Shown: positions 46,501-59,800 of the stretch, piece after piece
Layout: every line of letters starts with the position of its first letter
How positions within the stretch are numbered: position 1 is the first letter of the stretch
NCBI RefSeq assembly: GCF_910596095.1
Contig: NC_056542.1
Location: forward strand, 28,650,957 to 28,714,956
DNA: 64,000 nucleotides
Reading direction: 5' to 3'
Source of the DNA: Thunnus maccoyii
Taxonomy: Eukaryota; Chordata; Actinopteri; Scombriformes; Scombridae
The notes under the pieces: model-generated
What the model was told of the DNA's origin: nothing
What the model saw: only the letters and a program-made list of their open reading frames with translations
The model's database searches: none
Made by a program: the position numbers and the translations under genes

Positions 46501-48485
46501 CATATTACCATGGACGCCTTTCTGTATCAGCTGACTGACTCTGCTCTGTCACGCAGGAAACTGTCTGACTGCTGTCCTCATCTCTGTGTATCTGTTATGT
46601 CCATGCCTATTACACGCTACAATCCAGCCCCTCCTCCGGAGTGACGGTTTATTACTGAAGCAGACGAGATGTCAGACTCAGACATGACTGTTATGCTCCG
46701 CTGGTTTCCTGATTTGAACCTTTAATACAAGAGCAGCACAGAGAAAAACTGACATCATGGAAGCACAGTCACTTCGACTGGTTTACAGTTATTACATAAG
46801 AGTTATTTTCTTTGTACCTAATATTTTCACTTAGGTTCACATAACCACAGTCATCAAATACTGTAAATCGCTTCTATGTATTTACAAAATGGCAAGAAAT
46901 GAGAGAATATAATCATCATGTGAATATGAGGGACTTGCCTTCACCATCGGCACCAGCAGCTTCACAATGTAAATGTTACCCGATGTTGGCAGTGGTACAG
47001 ACAGAGTAGAGAATCAGATCAGGGCGCATGGGGCATGTAAGGTCACAGTGCTAAATCTCCTGAAGTGATGCCTCTCTATGTCCTTCATAGTCACCGTAAA
47101 GGCCAGTGATAATCCTGTAACCCTTTATGTGAGAGGAATGCCCTGTGCAGCAACTTTAGGCAGTGTTTTTGAAAGAGACTGCAATTATAAAGCATGAGTT
47201 TCTATTTCACTATAACTCCCTGTAATTTCCTGTATCTGCAGTATTTTGTGTGTGTCTAAAACACAAATCTGATGGCTTAAACTGCAACTCATGCCTTTGA
47301 AAAGAACGAATTACACGCCCCCAGCCATGATGATCATAATGATGATAAGGACCCACCTCTTTGGCACTCTTGATCTTCTCCAGGAAAGTGCGTAGCTCTC
47401 TGGTTTCTGTATACAGAGCCCGACACACTGCCTGGTAGTGACTGGGGGCGTCTGACAGACTGGGCAGATGACCTGTACACAGCTGTAAGATAGACATTGA
47501 AGCAAAGAGAAAAAAAACATTTTCAGAGGACGGTTTACACAGCTACATTTACTGTAAACAGGACAATGAAATGAATGAAAAACAATCAGTGTTAGCTCTC
47601 AATACACATTATTTGGCATTATCAAGAGCTCAATAAAGGGATTTCAGGTTATGTAAATCACCCTCTGGAAGCCATGTTGGAGGTCCCCTGCTCTTAAGCA
47701 TTAACTGAACAGCCTTCTTAGTGTGTGATGAGGATGTCTGTTCCCATCAGTGCAACATGCACACATTAGCATTTTCTAACATTGTGCTAACTATGAGTGT
47801 GAGATTTGTTTCAGTTTTTGTTTGTGTCAGCATCTAAATAACTTTAATTTCAAGCTTATCCTTTATTTCACCATTTATCAGTGACAGTGACAAGTGACTA
47901 TCTAGCTAACTGTGATATTAGCCCAAATAAACATTACCAGAAAACGTAACAGTCCAGTAGAGGCTAGCATGATATGATAAAACTATTTGCATTAGCTTGT
48001 CTTTTGGCTCATTAGCTAACAACGCTAAAAACAACTGATGTGACTCTTCTTCAGCTATAAGTCGGATTTTTTTGTAGTAAAGGCTGGACAAATGGGACAA
48101 GAGAACAGTTCCTTGTTGTACCTCGTTCCTCCACTTCAGGGAACAGAAGTTATAGTCATAACGTTTCATTTTCTGCATCACAGAAAGAAATCTGCATTAT
48201 GAAATGTCTCTTTTATTATTCAGTACAGTATACAATTTTCATTCAGCAGTCTACACCAACAACACAACTCTAATTTTCAGGAAACATATCTGTTTTTATC
48301 TGGTCTAGGCTTTATTTACACCTGATCTCTGCACCTCCACAATTTGAAACAATGATGTCAAACTGTGAAGCTCTGCTTAGGCATCTCAGGAACACTGCAT
48401 AAAAGCAAAATGCCCAAAAAGATTTGCAGACATTTGTAAATAACTGTTGTTGACTGCTCAACACAATTCACAGGATGCCTGAGGT

Positions 48486-48517
<32 letters not shown>

Positions 48518-51500
48518 GACCAACAGTGATGACAGAATATGTGCTTGTCTCTTTCAGAGGAGCAGAAGGTACTCTGGGTCACTGCTTGGCATGCTCTGGC
48601 ATCCATTTGTTCAGACTGCATTCCAGTTAGAGATATTTTCACCAAACTCAGAAAATAACAACCGTCTCTTCATAAACGTTAACCTGCCTACATTTCTCAA
48701 AGTCCTGGAATGAGAGACAGTGTTGTTTCCAGAGGGAAAGAAAACTGCTATATGCTGTTTTGCTCATATAAAAATGCAGCAGTTACATTAAAATATGTGT
48801 CACCAAGATAAATTGTATTGTATGTCAGTTAGGGACAGTACAGTAGGACAAAAGGTAAACTCGGGGAGCATAGAGAGTGAATGGACTGAGGGTAAAAAAC
48901 ACAGACTGAACAGCAACTGCAAGTGACAGCTAGCAAGCCATTGGGCCAGACAGACTGCCACACTGCTCTGATACATCTCCTTGGAGAGCAGTGTTGGTTT
49001 GTGTATGTGTGTGTGTGTGTGTGTGTGACTGGGTATGTGGCTATTATGTAAACAGTATCAGGCCATGTGAGGACTGACACAGTGACTCTCTGCTCCATTG
49101 GACAAGAGAGATACATGACTCCCAGCAAGGGTGAGCCAGGCAGCCGGCTGCACTGTGGTAGTAATTTCTGTGTTCAAAGCCAACAACAATTTCATTTTCT
49201 CACATACATCATAAGAGAGAGCCTATATATATATTATCTGTTCGTGAAGTTTAAAAAAAGATGTACTTTATTTAATTATTTCCATTTTAAGCTACAATAC
49301 CTCATACTTCTACTCCACAACAGTGCAGAGGGAGGTATAGTACTTCTTAGTTCACAACATTTATTCAACAGCTTTATTTACTAGTTTTTCAAATTTAAAT
49401 ATCTATCTAAAACAAACATACAATACAGAATAACAGCCACAAGTATACAGGCTCATCCTCAAACAGCTACAACATTAAATTCATTTTTACAAGTTAATGT
49501 GTCAGTAATAATATAATCAATACAATAACAATCAAATAATACAACTGATAAATAGCATTCTGAAAGGAGGCTTCTGCATAATGTATACTTCTACTTTTGA
49601 TACTTATTTGAGCATATTTTGCTGATAATACTTACATACTTTTACTTGAGTAAGATTTTGAATGCAGGACTTTTACATGTAAAGGAGTAATTTTGAATTG
49701 TTATAATGGTATAATGGTTGTTTACAATATGTAAAGGATCAGAATACTTCTTTCTTCACTGGAATCCATGAGTTCAAGACTGAAACATTTCCTATTTTTG
49801 GTCAGTTTCACTGTATGATTTTATATTTCATGCTTCATTATATATGATTTTATGGCACAATTGATTAAATGTGCATGGGTCGTATAAATACACTGTGTAG
49901 AATCTATTTAACGGTTTGCTTGTTTCAAAGCACAGTTGCTAAGCTAACAAACAAGTCATCTAAAAGATGTCATGTGACACAGATCTTGATTTCCCTACAC
50001 TGTCTTCCCATTAAATTCATATATAGCTGGTCCTTTTGCTGCTAAATTTCCCACTACATCCACCAGCTATGAGCTAAGTTGTCTCTGTGTGCAGTTTGGT
50101 GCTGGGCAGGTAGTGTACAGTAGGTTTATCAGCCTTTTCACTGTAAACAACTGCCTGATGCAGCTGGAAACAAGGTTGAGAGTGGTGAGACTAAACCAAA
50201 ACAGTTAAGTTACAGTGAACCAAAACAAAAAGCTGAAAGACGCTAAAATGTGCTGCAGTGCTGAAGGGATATCCATTAGAAAATACTGATTAGTGCATCT
50301 TTAAATTTGGTGTCTAGTTCTTGAAGGGGCAGTCTGTCCAAGGAAAAATCCACAGGAAAACAGGGAGTGATGTGTTTTCCATTTCCAGCAATTACAACAA
50401 TGATTTGTTTCAAATCAGTAAAAAGGACAGACGTCACAGACGAGACAACAGTCGGTTTCTGTTGCCTACCTTGAGGATATCTCTGTAGCCATGAACACTG
50501 CAGATGTTGTCAGGGTCATCCTCTGCCTCGTCCTCTTCCTCTGTGGCCTCGTAGCCTTCGTCGGGGCAGGCGTCCTTCTCAGCTTCGGCCATGTTGGTCA
50601 TGAGATCGATGAGTTGCTCCAGGGGAGGGCTGAGCTCCCTCTCCTCATTCTCCTTCAGCCCATAGTCCAGAGCCTTGTAGATCATGATGCCCAGAGACTC
50701 AATCACCTGCAAGATCACAGGAGACAACGTACACTTTGAAACCAAACATATCTTCATATCTTTCTGCTTGTTCCACCTCCATCTGTAAAGTTTACCAGTT
50801 ACCCAATCTGCATGTTCTTCTATCTACGAACATTATGTTATTAATTCAGAAATATTAAGCATACATTATTTGTGAGTAATGCACCCTTTGCCTTTCTTTG
50901 TACATTATCCTGCTGTTCATCTGCCACATAATAAAAAACAAATATGTATTTGTGTCTTTGTTATGCAATATGATCCTCTTTTTTGCGCCAAGCCTGAGCT
51001 TGACAGCTGTAATACGGTGACCTCAGAACTCAACCTTTGATGAGAGAGGCTTCCTCTGCCATTCATACACACACGCAAACATACACACACACACTCTCTG
51101 GCCTGTGACAAGCTGACCCTGGGAGCAGATTACTGATAGTAGATCTTGTGATTAACTGACGCATGATGGAAAAAGACTATCCTCACATCATGCATGTCCC
51201 AATATAGACACAGTGTTTTGAAGATGAAAGTATTCAGAATATTCAGAAGCAAGAGCCAAAGTATGTAAGAGGTCAATTTGATGCTGTCATCTTGTGCTTG
51301 AAGTCATTTAAATAGCAAGGTTTCATGGAGGAAAAAAGGTTTAAAATCTCAAATTACTCCAGCAGCATGCTCCAAACATTCACATCTTGTCTAAAATGTG
51401 GCTAAAAACTTTCATTTTCAGTTGAAAAAATGTTATAATTTTTACACAGAGGTTTCTTTTGTCAAAAGGGACTTCCTTTGCTTTAGCAACCAACACTCAA

Positions 51501-53523
51501 GCAGTCCATAATGTGGCTTTTACCAGTGTTTAGTACACACTGAGCATACAAATGGTTTGAAATGTTGTTCTGGACCCTTTAATACTTTGTTTCTATTATG
51601 AAAACTTCAAGCTGACCAAGAACACTACTTACCTTTAAATACAACACAGGGATCATAAAAACAATATTGAATACTAGAACTGCAACGATTAGTCAATAAA
51701 TCAACTAGTTGATTGATGAAAATTAATTAGCAACTATTTTTAATAACTGAATAATCATTTAGTCATTTTTCAGTAAAAATTACAAAAATTTCATTCAGAA
51801 AACTGAATATCTTTGGGTTTTGAACTGTTGGTTGGACAAAAGAAGCAATCTAAAAACATCTCCTTGGACTGTGGGAAATTATAAACATCTCTATTTCCTG
51901 ACATTTTATAAATGGTTAATAAATTAATCTAGATAATAATCTGCAGAATAAATGATAATTAGAATAACTGTTAGTTGTAGCCCTAATAAATATATTAATA
52001 CAGATTCCGGCAAGCTTTTAAAATAAAACTCTCGAACGATATTTCATAGAAGAATATAGATTTACACATTTTGTTTGCTCATTGACAAGACATTGTGCCA
52101 GATACTGAGACAATTACTGCTGCTCGAAAAGATAGCTATGGTGGAACCATAACAATTACACAATTGTACATAGTACAGATTACAACTGAAGATTTTAGGA
52201 AGTGATAGTCTTACATTTGTATACTATAGGGATGTTTTATAAAACCATACTATTAGTTTTCCATTCAAGGTTATGAGAGCCAGCTAACCAACAGCATTTC
52301 ATTCATCATCTGTGTGGTCAGAAAATTAAATCCAATAGACAAGCAAACATGAACTACATTGTTTTTAGTAGAACCTATTGAATGGAGCGACTGTGGAAAG
52401 CGAGTTCAGGGGTTCAGATAAGGCTCATATCCTTTTCTTTTGCTTGTTTTTGTTGGCAACCCAAGGCATTTGCTGGTATAGCCATAACGCTTAGTGGTAA
52501 TTAAACCCCCTAGAACTAACAACAATCATTTTATCAATACTACCTTTGCCATGACACTATAACTGTATTACAACAATACTGTAATTGTAACAAAACATTA
52601 TGGAATTCAATGTGAAACAGTATGTCAAACAAGTTATATTCTTAGGAGCTATACAGACTGGTGGCATGGAAATAGAAAAAAAAGTATATTTGGATATAAA
52701 AGACTACTTTTTAGAAAATAATGTTAAATTTATGAGATTTGTAGAAACTATCCCAAATATGCTTAAGTGTATGATATTTTTTTCTAGTCCAGATGTTTAT
52801 ACATGTAGGTCAGGAGATGGTGCATTTGATTATAGCACTCATTCTCCTCTGGAACAGGAGAGTCATGGTGGATAAAACTTACCTTGTGAGGCAGCTGGAT
52901 TCATGAGATAACAACATCACAGGATCACGCGAGAATCCATCTTGTTAGGGTTCAAGTTATGTACTTGTGTCCGAACCACCGGTGGTTCAGCGGCCTATGA
53001 GGATTCTCACGTGATTGTGTGATCTCGTGATCTTGCAAGTCCAGCTGCCCCGCAAGGTAAGATGGTGATAGACTGTGATAGACAGATGGATCATCCAATC
53101 ACCTGCTAAGTATTTTTTTGAAAGTGCCTGCCCTTTTACAAACAGTTTCCAAGGACGACTTCTCAGATGGTTCTGTGTAACAAACCATCTGGCGCCTCAG
53201 GTTAAGATAAAGCCAGCAATGCCAAAGAGAAAAGACAAGAGTGGGAAATCACACAGGGGATTATTCTGCAACCCTGAGCACAGGGAAAAGACGGAGAGCC
53301 GGGTAGACAGCACATAAACGACTGAGAGAAAAGCTGTGAGAAAAGGGGAGCATGACTGAAGGAGGAGAGGAAGGAGGGACAAAGAGATAAATGTATCAGG
53401 AGACAGGAAAAAGATGTGATGAATGAGAAGATGAGAGTCGTTGGATGGATCAGAGAGGTCAAGGAGGGAATGTGAGAAAGGGAAAAGTGAGACATCAATA
53501 CAAAGGAATGATAAAGAGTGTAT

Positions 53524-53568
<45 letters not shown>

Positions 53569-53766
53569 CATGAAGATCAAGGGCAGATCAATGGACACTC
53601 ATGGGGGGAGGAGGACTCATATGAGAGACCCTTCCTCCTCTCCCCCGTCATTGTGTAAGAGCTGGGTTTCCTCAGGGGGGAATGGCTGAAAGCGACCTCT
53701 TTGTTTGAGCTCCACCCGGATCCACACCCACTGATACATCACACCGTACACTCACACACACACACC

Positions 53767-53835
<69 letters not shown>

Positions 53836-56800
53836 CGCCTACACATGCAAACATATTCCTCCAGGGACCTGCTATAACCCCAGGCTATCACAGAGAAATA
53901 CTCTTCAGCAGTCAGCAAGAGCATGTTGTAGAAAATATGAAGATATGACAGTTATGGATTGTGCTGCCCTGCCCAGCAGCTAATGGTTTTATGTGTTAAA
54001 TATGTGGATTTTCAGGCTTCTGGTTCGTATCTGCAACTTTACTTGGCTATCTACAGTGACCACACCTTCTAAAAATCAGTTAAAGGCTATAACAGTATCT
54101 GATCTGCGGAAAGAGATTCACTTATATTGAAAAATACTGATGAAAGATGTCACAATCTCACATTGTGCATACTTTAATTTATCCAAAGGTTATAACAACA
54201 CTAAGTGTTGTAATGAGGACTATGCACCACGCTTCAATTTTTTATTCTATGTTTTACATTCATTCTCCCTAAAAAACATGTGAAACAGTCATTTCTGTTG
54301 CAGCTGTCACTCAAGTCTAAAAGAGCCTGACTAAGTCATATTTTACACATTTTTCACAAGTAATTAACTGCAAACTATGACTGATTGCAGGAAATAAGAG
54401 CCATCCCTGCAATCATGAGGTGTCTGAAAGTGAAGGCTGCCTAAAGCAAACATGTCTCCCTTCCACTTAAAAATCTCCCTGACTGGTTCCCAGGCTTCCA
54501 GGTGACCGAGCAGAATAATGGGATGCAAGAGAGGAAGCGGTGGGGAGAAGATGAAAAAGAAGAAGGAAAAGAAAAAAAAGTGGGAAGAGGATGAGAATGT
54601 CAACCAAAGGAGATTTGCTGGTTGGTGAAGCAGTGGCCATCATCACAAGCGAGAGCAACATCAAACAGTTCGGCTTAAATTTCAGCATTCCTATCACGAA
54701 GAGGAGGCAAGCTGGCCAAAGGGCCAAAATAAAAGCCAGAGTGACGCACGAGGAAATGTTTTTATATTTGTTCTGCACCTGTTAAATTGCTTTTGTCCTG
54801 CAAAGTCCTCATAACCTCACCTGAACTTTTCATTTGACCTAAATAACTGGCTCCATAATAAGACACATAGGGTTTAGAGACAAATCTTGTTGAGACAGAC
54901 AACAGAAATGTAACGCTTATTTTATTCCCACAGCATTCCTATTGCCCTTATGAGGTCAGTAAACACTGGGAGATTGATGGCAAATAGCACATATTCTATG
55001 ATGGTGCTGCCTCCTGTGTGCTCTCACAAATGCAGTTGTTATTTTCCTCAGTCTGCCTGCTGGCAGCAAATTCTTCCTCAGTTACACACAAAGACAGCAC
55101 TATATCCCTTTCTCTCCAACCTCCAGTGTATTCCCATCTACCATCCGCCTACATATCTACTATTATCCCTCAGGGACAAGGTGTTTCAAAGCATTCAAAG
55201 CATTCATAAGGAGACACTTGAATGTTTTGTCCAGGTGTCAGTTTCTCATCCAGTGATGGTTTTATTTCAACAGTAACAGTATTACATGACCTCAGGCATA
55301 AGCGCTGCACAAGAGCAGGATATGATATGACAGCAGAGTCTCATGTTAACAAGAGTACATGCAACATCTAACCTTTATTCTGGTTCAGTACATTACAAAT
55401 TATGTAATTGGACACTCCGGGTTAATATGGCCAGGTGTCTGATGCTGCTACCATTCAGTGTTTATTGTGTAACTTAAAGTTTGCTACAATGTGAAGCCCA
55501 ATATTACAATTTGCTCAGAATGGCAAAGTAAGGTAAAGTTTTAAATAATCAGATCTACTATACCTATTCTATAGCCAAAAATCACCTTATGTAATGACAT
55601 CAAACTGCATACAGCTCACTCATGTTCACTAAAGGGGCCAGTTGGTATGGTAGGACTGCAACTAACAATTATAGCATAATATGCCCAAACTAAATCCTAA
55701 AAAAAATCACAATAGTGAGAAATATCTATCACCATTTGTCCAAAGTGACATTATTAAATAGCTTTTGTCTGACTAACATCCAACATCCGAAGATATTAAA
55801 TGTAAAGTGATATAAAACATAGATAATAGTCCTGGTTAAAAGACTTAAAATCAAACTGTTATTGATTCATTTTCTGTCGCTAAACTAATCAATTAATCAA
55901 CTAACCATTTCAGCACTAGTCCTTGGAATATGTTGTGAATATAAAGAAGGGGTTTGAGAGAAGCATAATGTCTGTATGAATGACTAAATGAGACAAAAAC
56001 AAGCTTGTGACAACACTGTGTGACTAAAGGAGGTCATGGAGGATCCCACATGGTAAACAGACTGAGAATCACATTACTTTTAGTTATGTAGCTTTGTGCT
56101 ATTCTCACAGACCAAACACCACAGCCAATTGTGTTAATTAAATGCTAACTTAAATCTATGAGATACTCTTGTGTGTGACAGCCCTCCATCAGTCACTATT
56201 AGCCAGCCAGCAGAAAATGACCAGAATCAGCACAAACTAGTTAGTATTAAAGGATTGCAGAAACAATGTGGGGATTTAAAACATTTATATTTCCTTATTA
56301 GCGGGTTCACAGGAATTAGGTCATGGCAGTAAAAGTAAACAGGAACTGAGCTAAGTGAAATTTTACTAAAAAAAAATTATAAAACTGCAATTAATTAGCT
56401 CTCTGCTGTATAATCTTTTTAAGCCCAGTGCCAGGACATCTGGTGTCATTTCGTTTTAATCCTTCACAACACATCCTAGGTTTTGTAACACTAGCAAGTA
56501 GTTTAGTCTCTCATAGTCTCTTGTTCATAACGATAAGTTAAGCAAAACCCATATAAACTCCAGTTCAATAAATAAAGACATAGCTTAACTAAAAGTCAAA
56601 GGAGTAAAATCATCTTTGACCTTTGCATCCATTGTAAGCTGCATCTACTCTATGTGTTTTAAAAAAGTTATTGAAATTTTACAGGGAATATGAAACTATT
56701 CCCAATATCCAACAACAAGAGGACTGTGAGATCAACTATACAAAATACAGATGGGACACATGAGAGGTAAACACTCTCCTGTCCTTCAATAACGTCTAAG

Positions 56801-59800
56801 AACCTTCAAAGTACCATTAAGCAAAGCACTCAACTTCCACCTGCTCAACTGTGGTCACCAAGACCATGGTGGTACTGAATACAAAATGCAGTGATGTACA
56901 AAAGAGAAAATGCTACATAATGTGAAACAAGAGTGAGAGTCTACAGCCACGTTAGCATCTCTGTGAGTTAGTGCTTTCAGCTGCAATGCTAACGCCTGCA
57001 TATTAAACTCACAATGCTAACATGCTTATGCTAAGTATGTATAATGTTTACCACGTTTACCATCTTAAATCACCTTGTTAGCATGCTAACATTTGCTAAT
57101 TACCACTACACACAAAGTACAGCTGAAGTTCATGGGAATGTCTTTAGTTTTGCAAGTATCCTAAACCAAAACTGTTGGGAAAAGTAACAGTGACGGTGGC
57201 ACTAGATGAAAAATATGGCTATTACAGGTGATACACATATACTGTACATCAAAATGCATATCAAAAAGCCTACCACCTTTTAAAGAAAAGGTACAAATTG
57301 AATTTCTGTCTTTTTGTCATATCATTTATGTTTCATTTATATCTCTTGCACTGTCAGAACTCGGTATTTGCCTTTAAAGCATAATGGAATAGCACTGATA
57401 GCCATTTTTTTAACCACAGCAAAATGACAATTGTAATTGCAAAGTTTGTCTGGTAAAATCTTCTCTAAAACCAAGAAATGAAATTTAGGCAATACATAAA
57501 GAAGAACACGCTGTATTCTGTCATATCCATCCAAATATGTATTGCAGCCATCCTCCAGATTGGACATATTCAATCAGAATTCATACAACTGGAAGAACCA
57601 TACAAATATATGAAGAATTCACCAATTCACATCTAACAAATCTACTCATGTGATTATCTCAGAAGGCTGACTGACAGGAATGAGGTTCTAAAGAAATCAG
57701 TCTCTTCAGTTTAAAACTGGTGACTTTAATAGCAAGCTGGATGCAAGGAATATACAAGATGAGTAATGAAGACACACAGTAGACATATCCCCATATCCCC
57801 CAAACTGTAAGCTGATTCATGGTCGCGTCACGGACAAAAGCATGGGTTATTTCCTCTCAGGCACAAACAACAGCTGAGGAGATTCCTTTCTCTGATTCTT
57901 ATGCCTGACTACGCTGCTCTGACCTCTGACTGTCATATGACTGAGAATGGCTGCTTTGGTTTGCTATCTAGTGGACGTAGAACCCACATAACTTCACATA
58001 GAGAACACTTGAACCAAAGCACGTAAAAAAGCAAATGAACATTAACTCCGCTGCAAAAAGGCTCCTATTCCTAACAAACCACTTTCATAAGTTCTGACTG
58101 AATTTTCTGTTTACATTAAACACAGAATGTGACGTTAAACTCTAATCCCTTCCCAGACTTCAAAGCTGAGACGTTAAGAGACCACAGAGCATGCACGGTT
58201 AAACTTTGACAGAGGGGAATGTGATGAAGCATAATCCACAATTTTCTGAGGTTACACACTGCATCACGGGACCACAAAGGGTCTAGCTAGCTTGGCTACA
58301 GGGGTCATCAACAAATTCCTCACGAAAACTAGCATAGAAAAGAAGGATAATGGCTGACGAGTTTAACTTAAACATATTTGAGTGATTGCTTACAAAATCG
58401 CTAACAAATATCATCAATTTTTCAGTGAACAAGAGCTGTAGTGATTACTGTGTTGTAGGAAAACAGCCTCATCTGACATTCACAACCGCATCATTTCACG
58501 AGCTCACGCTGTTTGAAGCCGTGTGTAGATAATGTGTGTCAGCTATGACTACACACGTGTTCTTGTTCATCCAGCTTTGGGCTAATTCCACACTGTATGT
58601 TAACAGAATGCCACTGCTGCTGGATTTAATGCTGTCAAGCATCAAGAGAGTCGAACCACTTGCCAGTAGTTTTGTCAGCCAGTCTGTAACACACTGTATT
58701 GTGAGAACTCATTTCTAGTGCAAAGCTGCTTAGCAGGGATTTGTCTATACAGCTTCACTTTTTCTACTTCTACAGTCAACTGTGTTTATGTGTGTGTGTG
58801 TTTGAGGTATTCACTATCCATCTGTTATCACAGCCCTATTACACAGCAATCCAACTCCAGAACTCCCTGGAAACTACTGCACACAGTCTGTAATGAAGTG
58901 GAAATAGATCCTCAGCCATCTGATGAAGTCACACACACAAAATACTCTCACTTGAAAACCGTTTGTTAACTTTACAATACATCAAGCACTCTGGAAAGCC
59001 AAAGACACCTCTGCAGGCTAAAATTATTCCACCTACTGCATCCAGCAGTGTATTCCTGAAAAGCAAACGTAAGCAGAAAAACTAATCTGTCCATACTGTA
59101 AAGCGTGTTTCTTTAATAACTATGATCACTACCGTCAACAGCAGAGTGTGTGGAGGATGTGGGCGAGTGAGGCAATTTTACATAGACTTTAATTAGGTTT
59201 CAATTGTACTCCAGAGATTTCCAGAGGCAGGAGGCCTTGCTGGATGACATTTCCAACCAGTCAATCAGAGAAGCCAGCTGGGAGCTCTGGGGCTGAAGGA
59301 GGAAATGACTGGGTGAAGACAAAGGATGAGAGAGAGGCAGCTGGAACACAAGCCAGGAAATGGTCTTCCATATTGAGAACTTTTACATCTCTATAATGTC
59401 TTTTTACAATATATAACCAGCAGTAAACATACACTTTGTACAGGTACCCTCAAAAAACTGAATTCAAATGATCTGGCTTGTGGTAAAGAAAGTGTCAATC
59501 TTGAACTGAGGAGTGGCTCTGTGTTTTAAAGGAGCAGTTCACAGATTTTACACATCAAATCAGTGAAAACGAAGTTGTATGATGTCTTCTATGTCTCTGG
59601 GGGCTTTTTCAAGCCTGCATTTCTAACTGGGGGTATGGAGTTTGGAAGATGTAAGAATTTACTAAGCTGGGAGGCTCTAACAAAAGATGCTGAGTTGCAC
59701 TGTGGGAAGTGCAGGATCCAGTGTTTTTGGATCTTGACCTACACTAGTGACTAAAAGTCAGGATATCTTGGTTTCTTTTTCACCGATTTTGACTATTTTT

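Larger units (their letters stand above)
41371..47356 (-). other. spire1: spire1 intron, 6 kb
   Basis: Contains repeat copies at 41690-41935 and 43760-44045, a CA microsatellite at 44929-44959, and an unexplained stretch open in several frames at about 42964-43386. No exon is recognised. Confidence 0.75.
47483..50469 (-). other. spire1: spire1 intron, 3 kb
   Basis: Contains short CA/TG runs (48495-48519, 49005-49026), an AAGTACATTTACT-type element (49240-49765) and a repeat copy at 50083-50310. No exon seen. Confidence 0.75.

Noticed and set aside
50491-50739. Plus-strand frame resembling a membrane protein ([19 protein letters not shown])
   Set aside because: It is the antisense of the spire1 KIND exon; the hydrophobicity comes from the complement of acidic codons.
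52600-52875. Plus-strand 91-codon frame starting [12 protein letters not shown]
   Set aside because: AT-rich, no recognised domain, no splice partner, and inside a spire1 intron next to a palindromic element; possibly a fragment of a repeat, not supportable as a gene.
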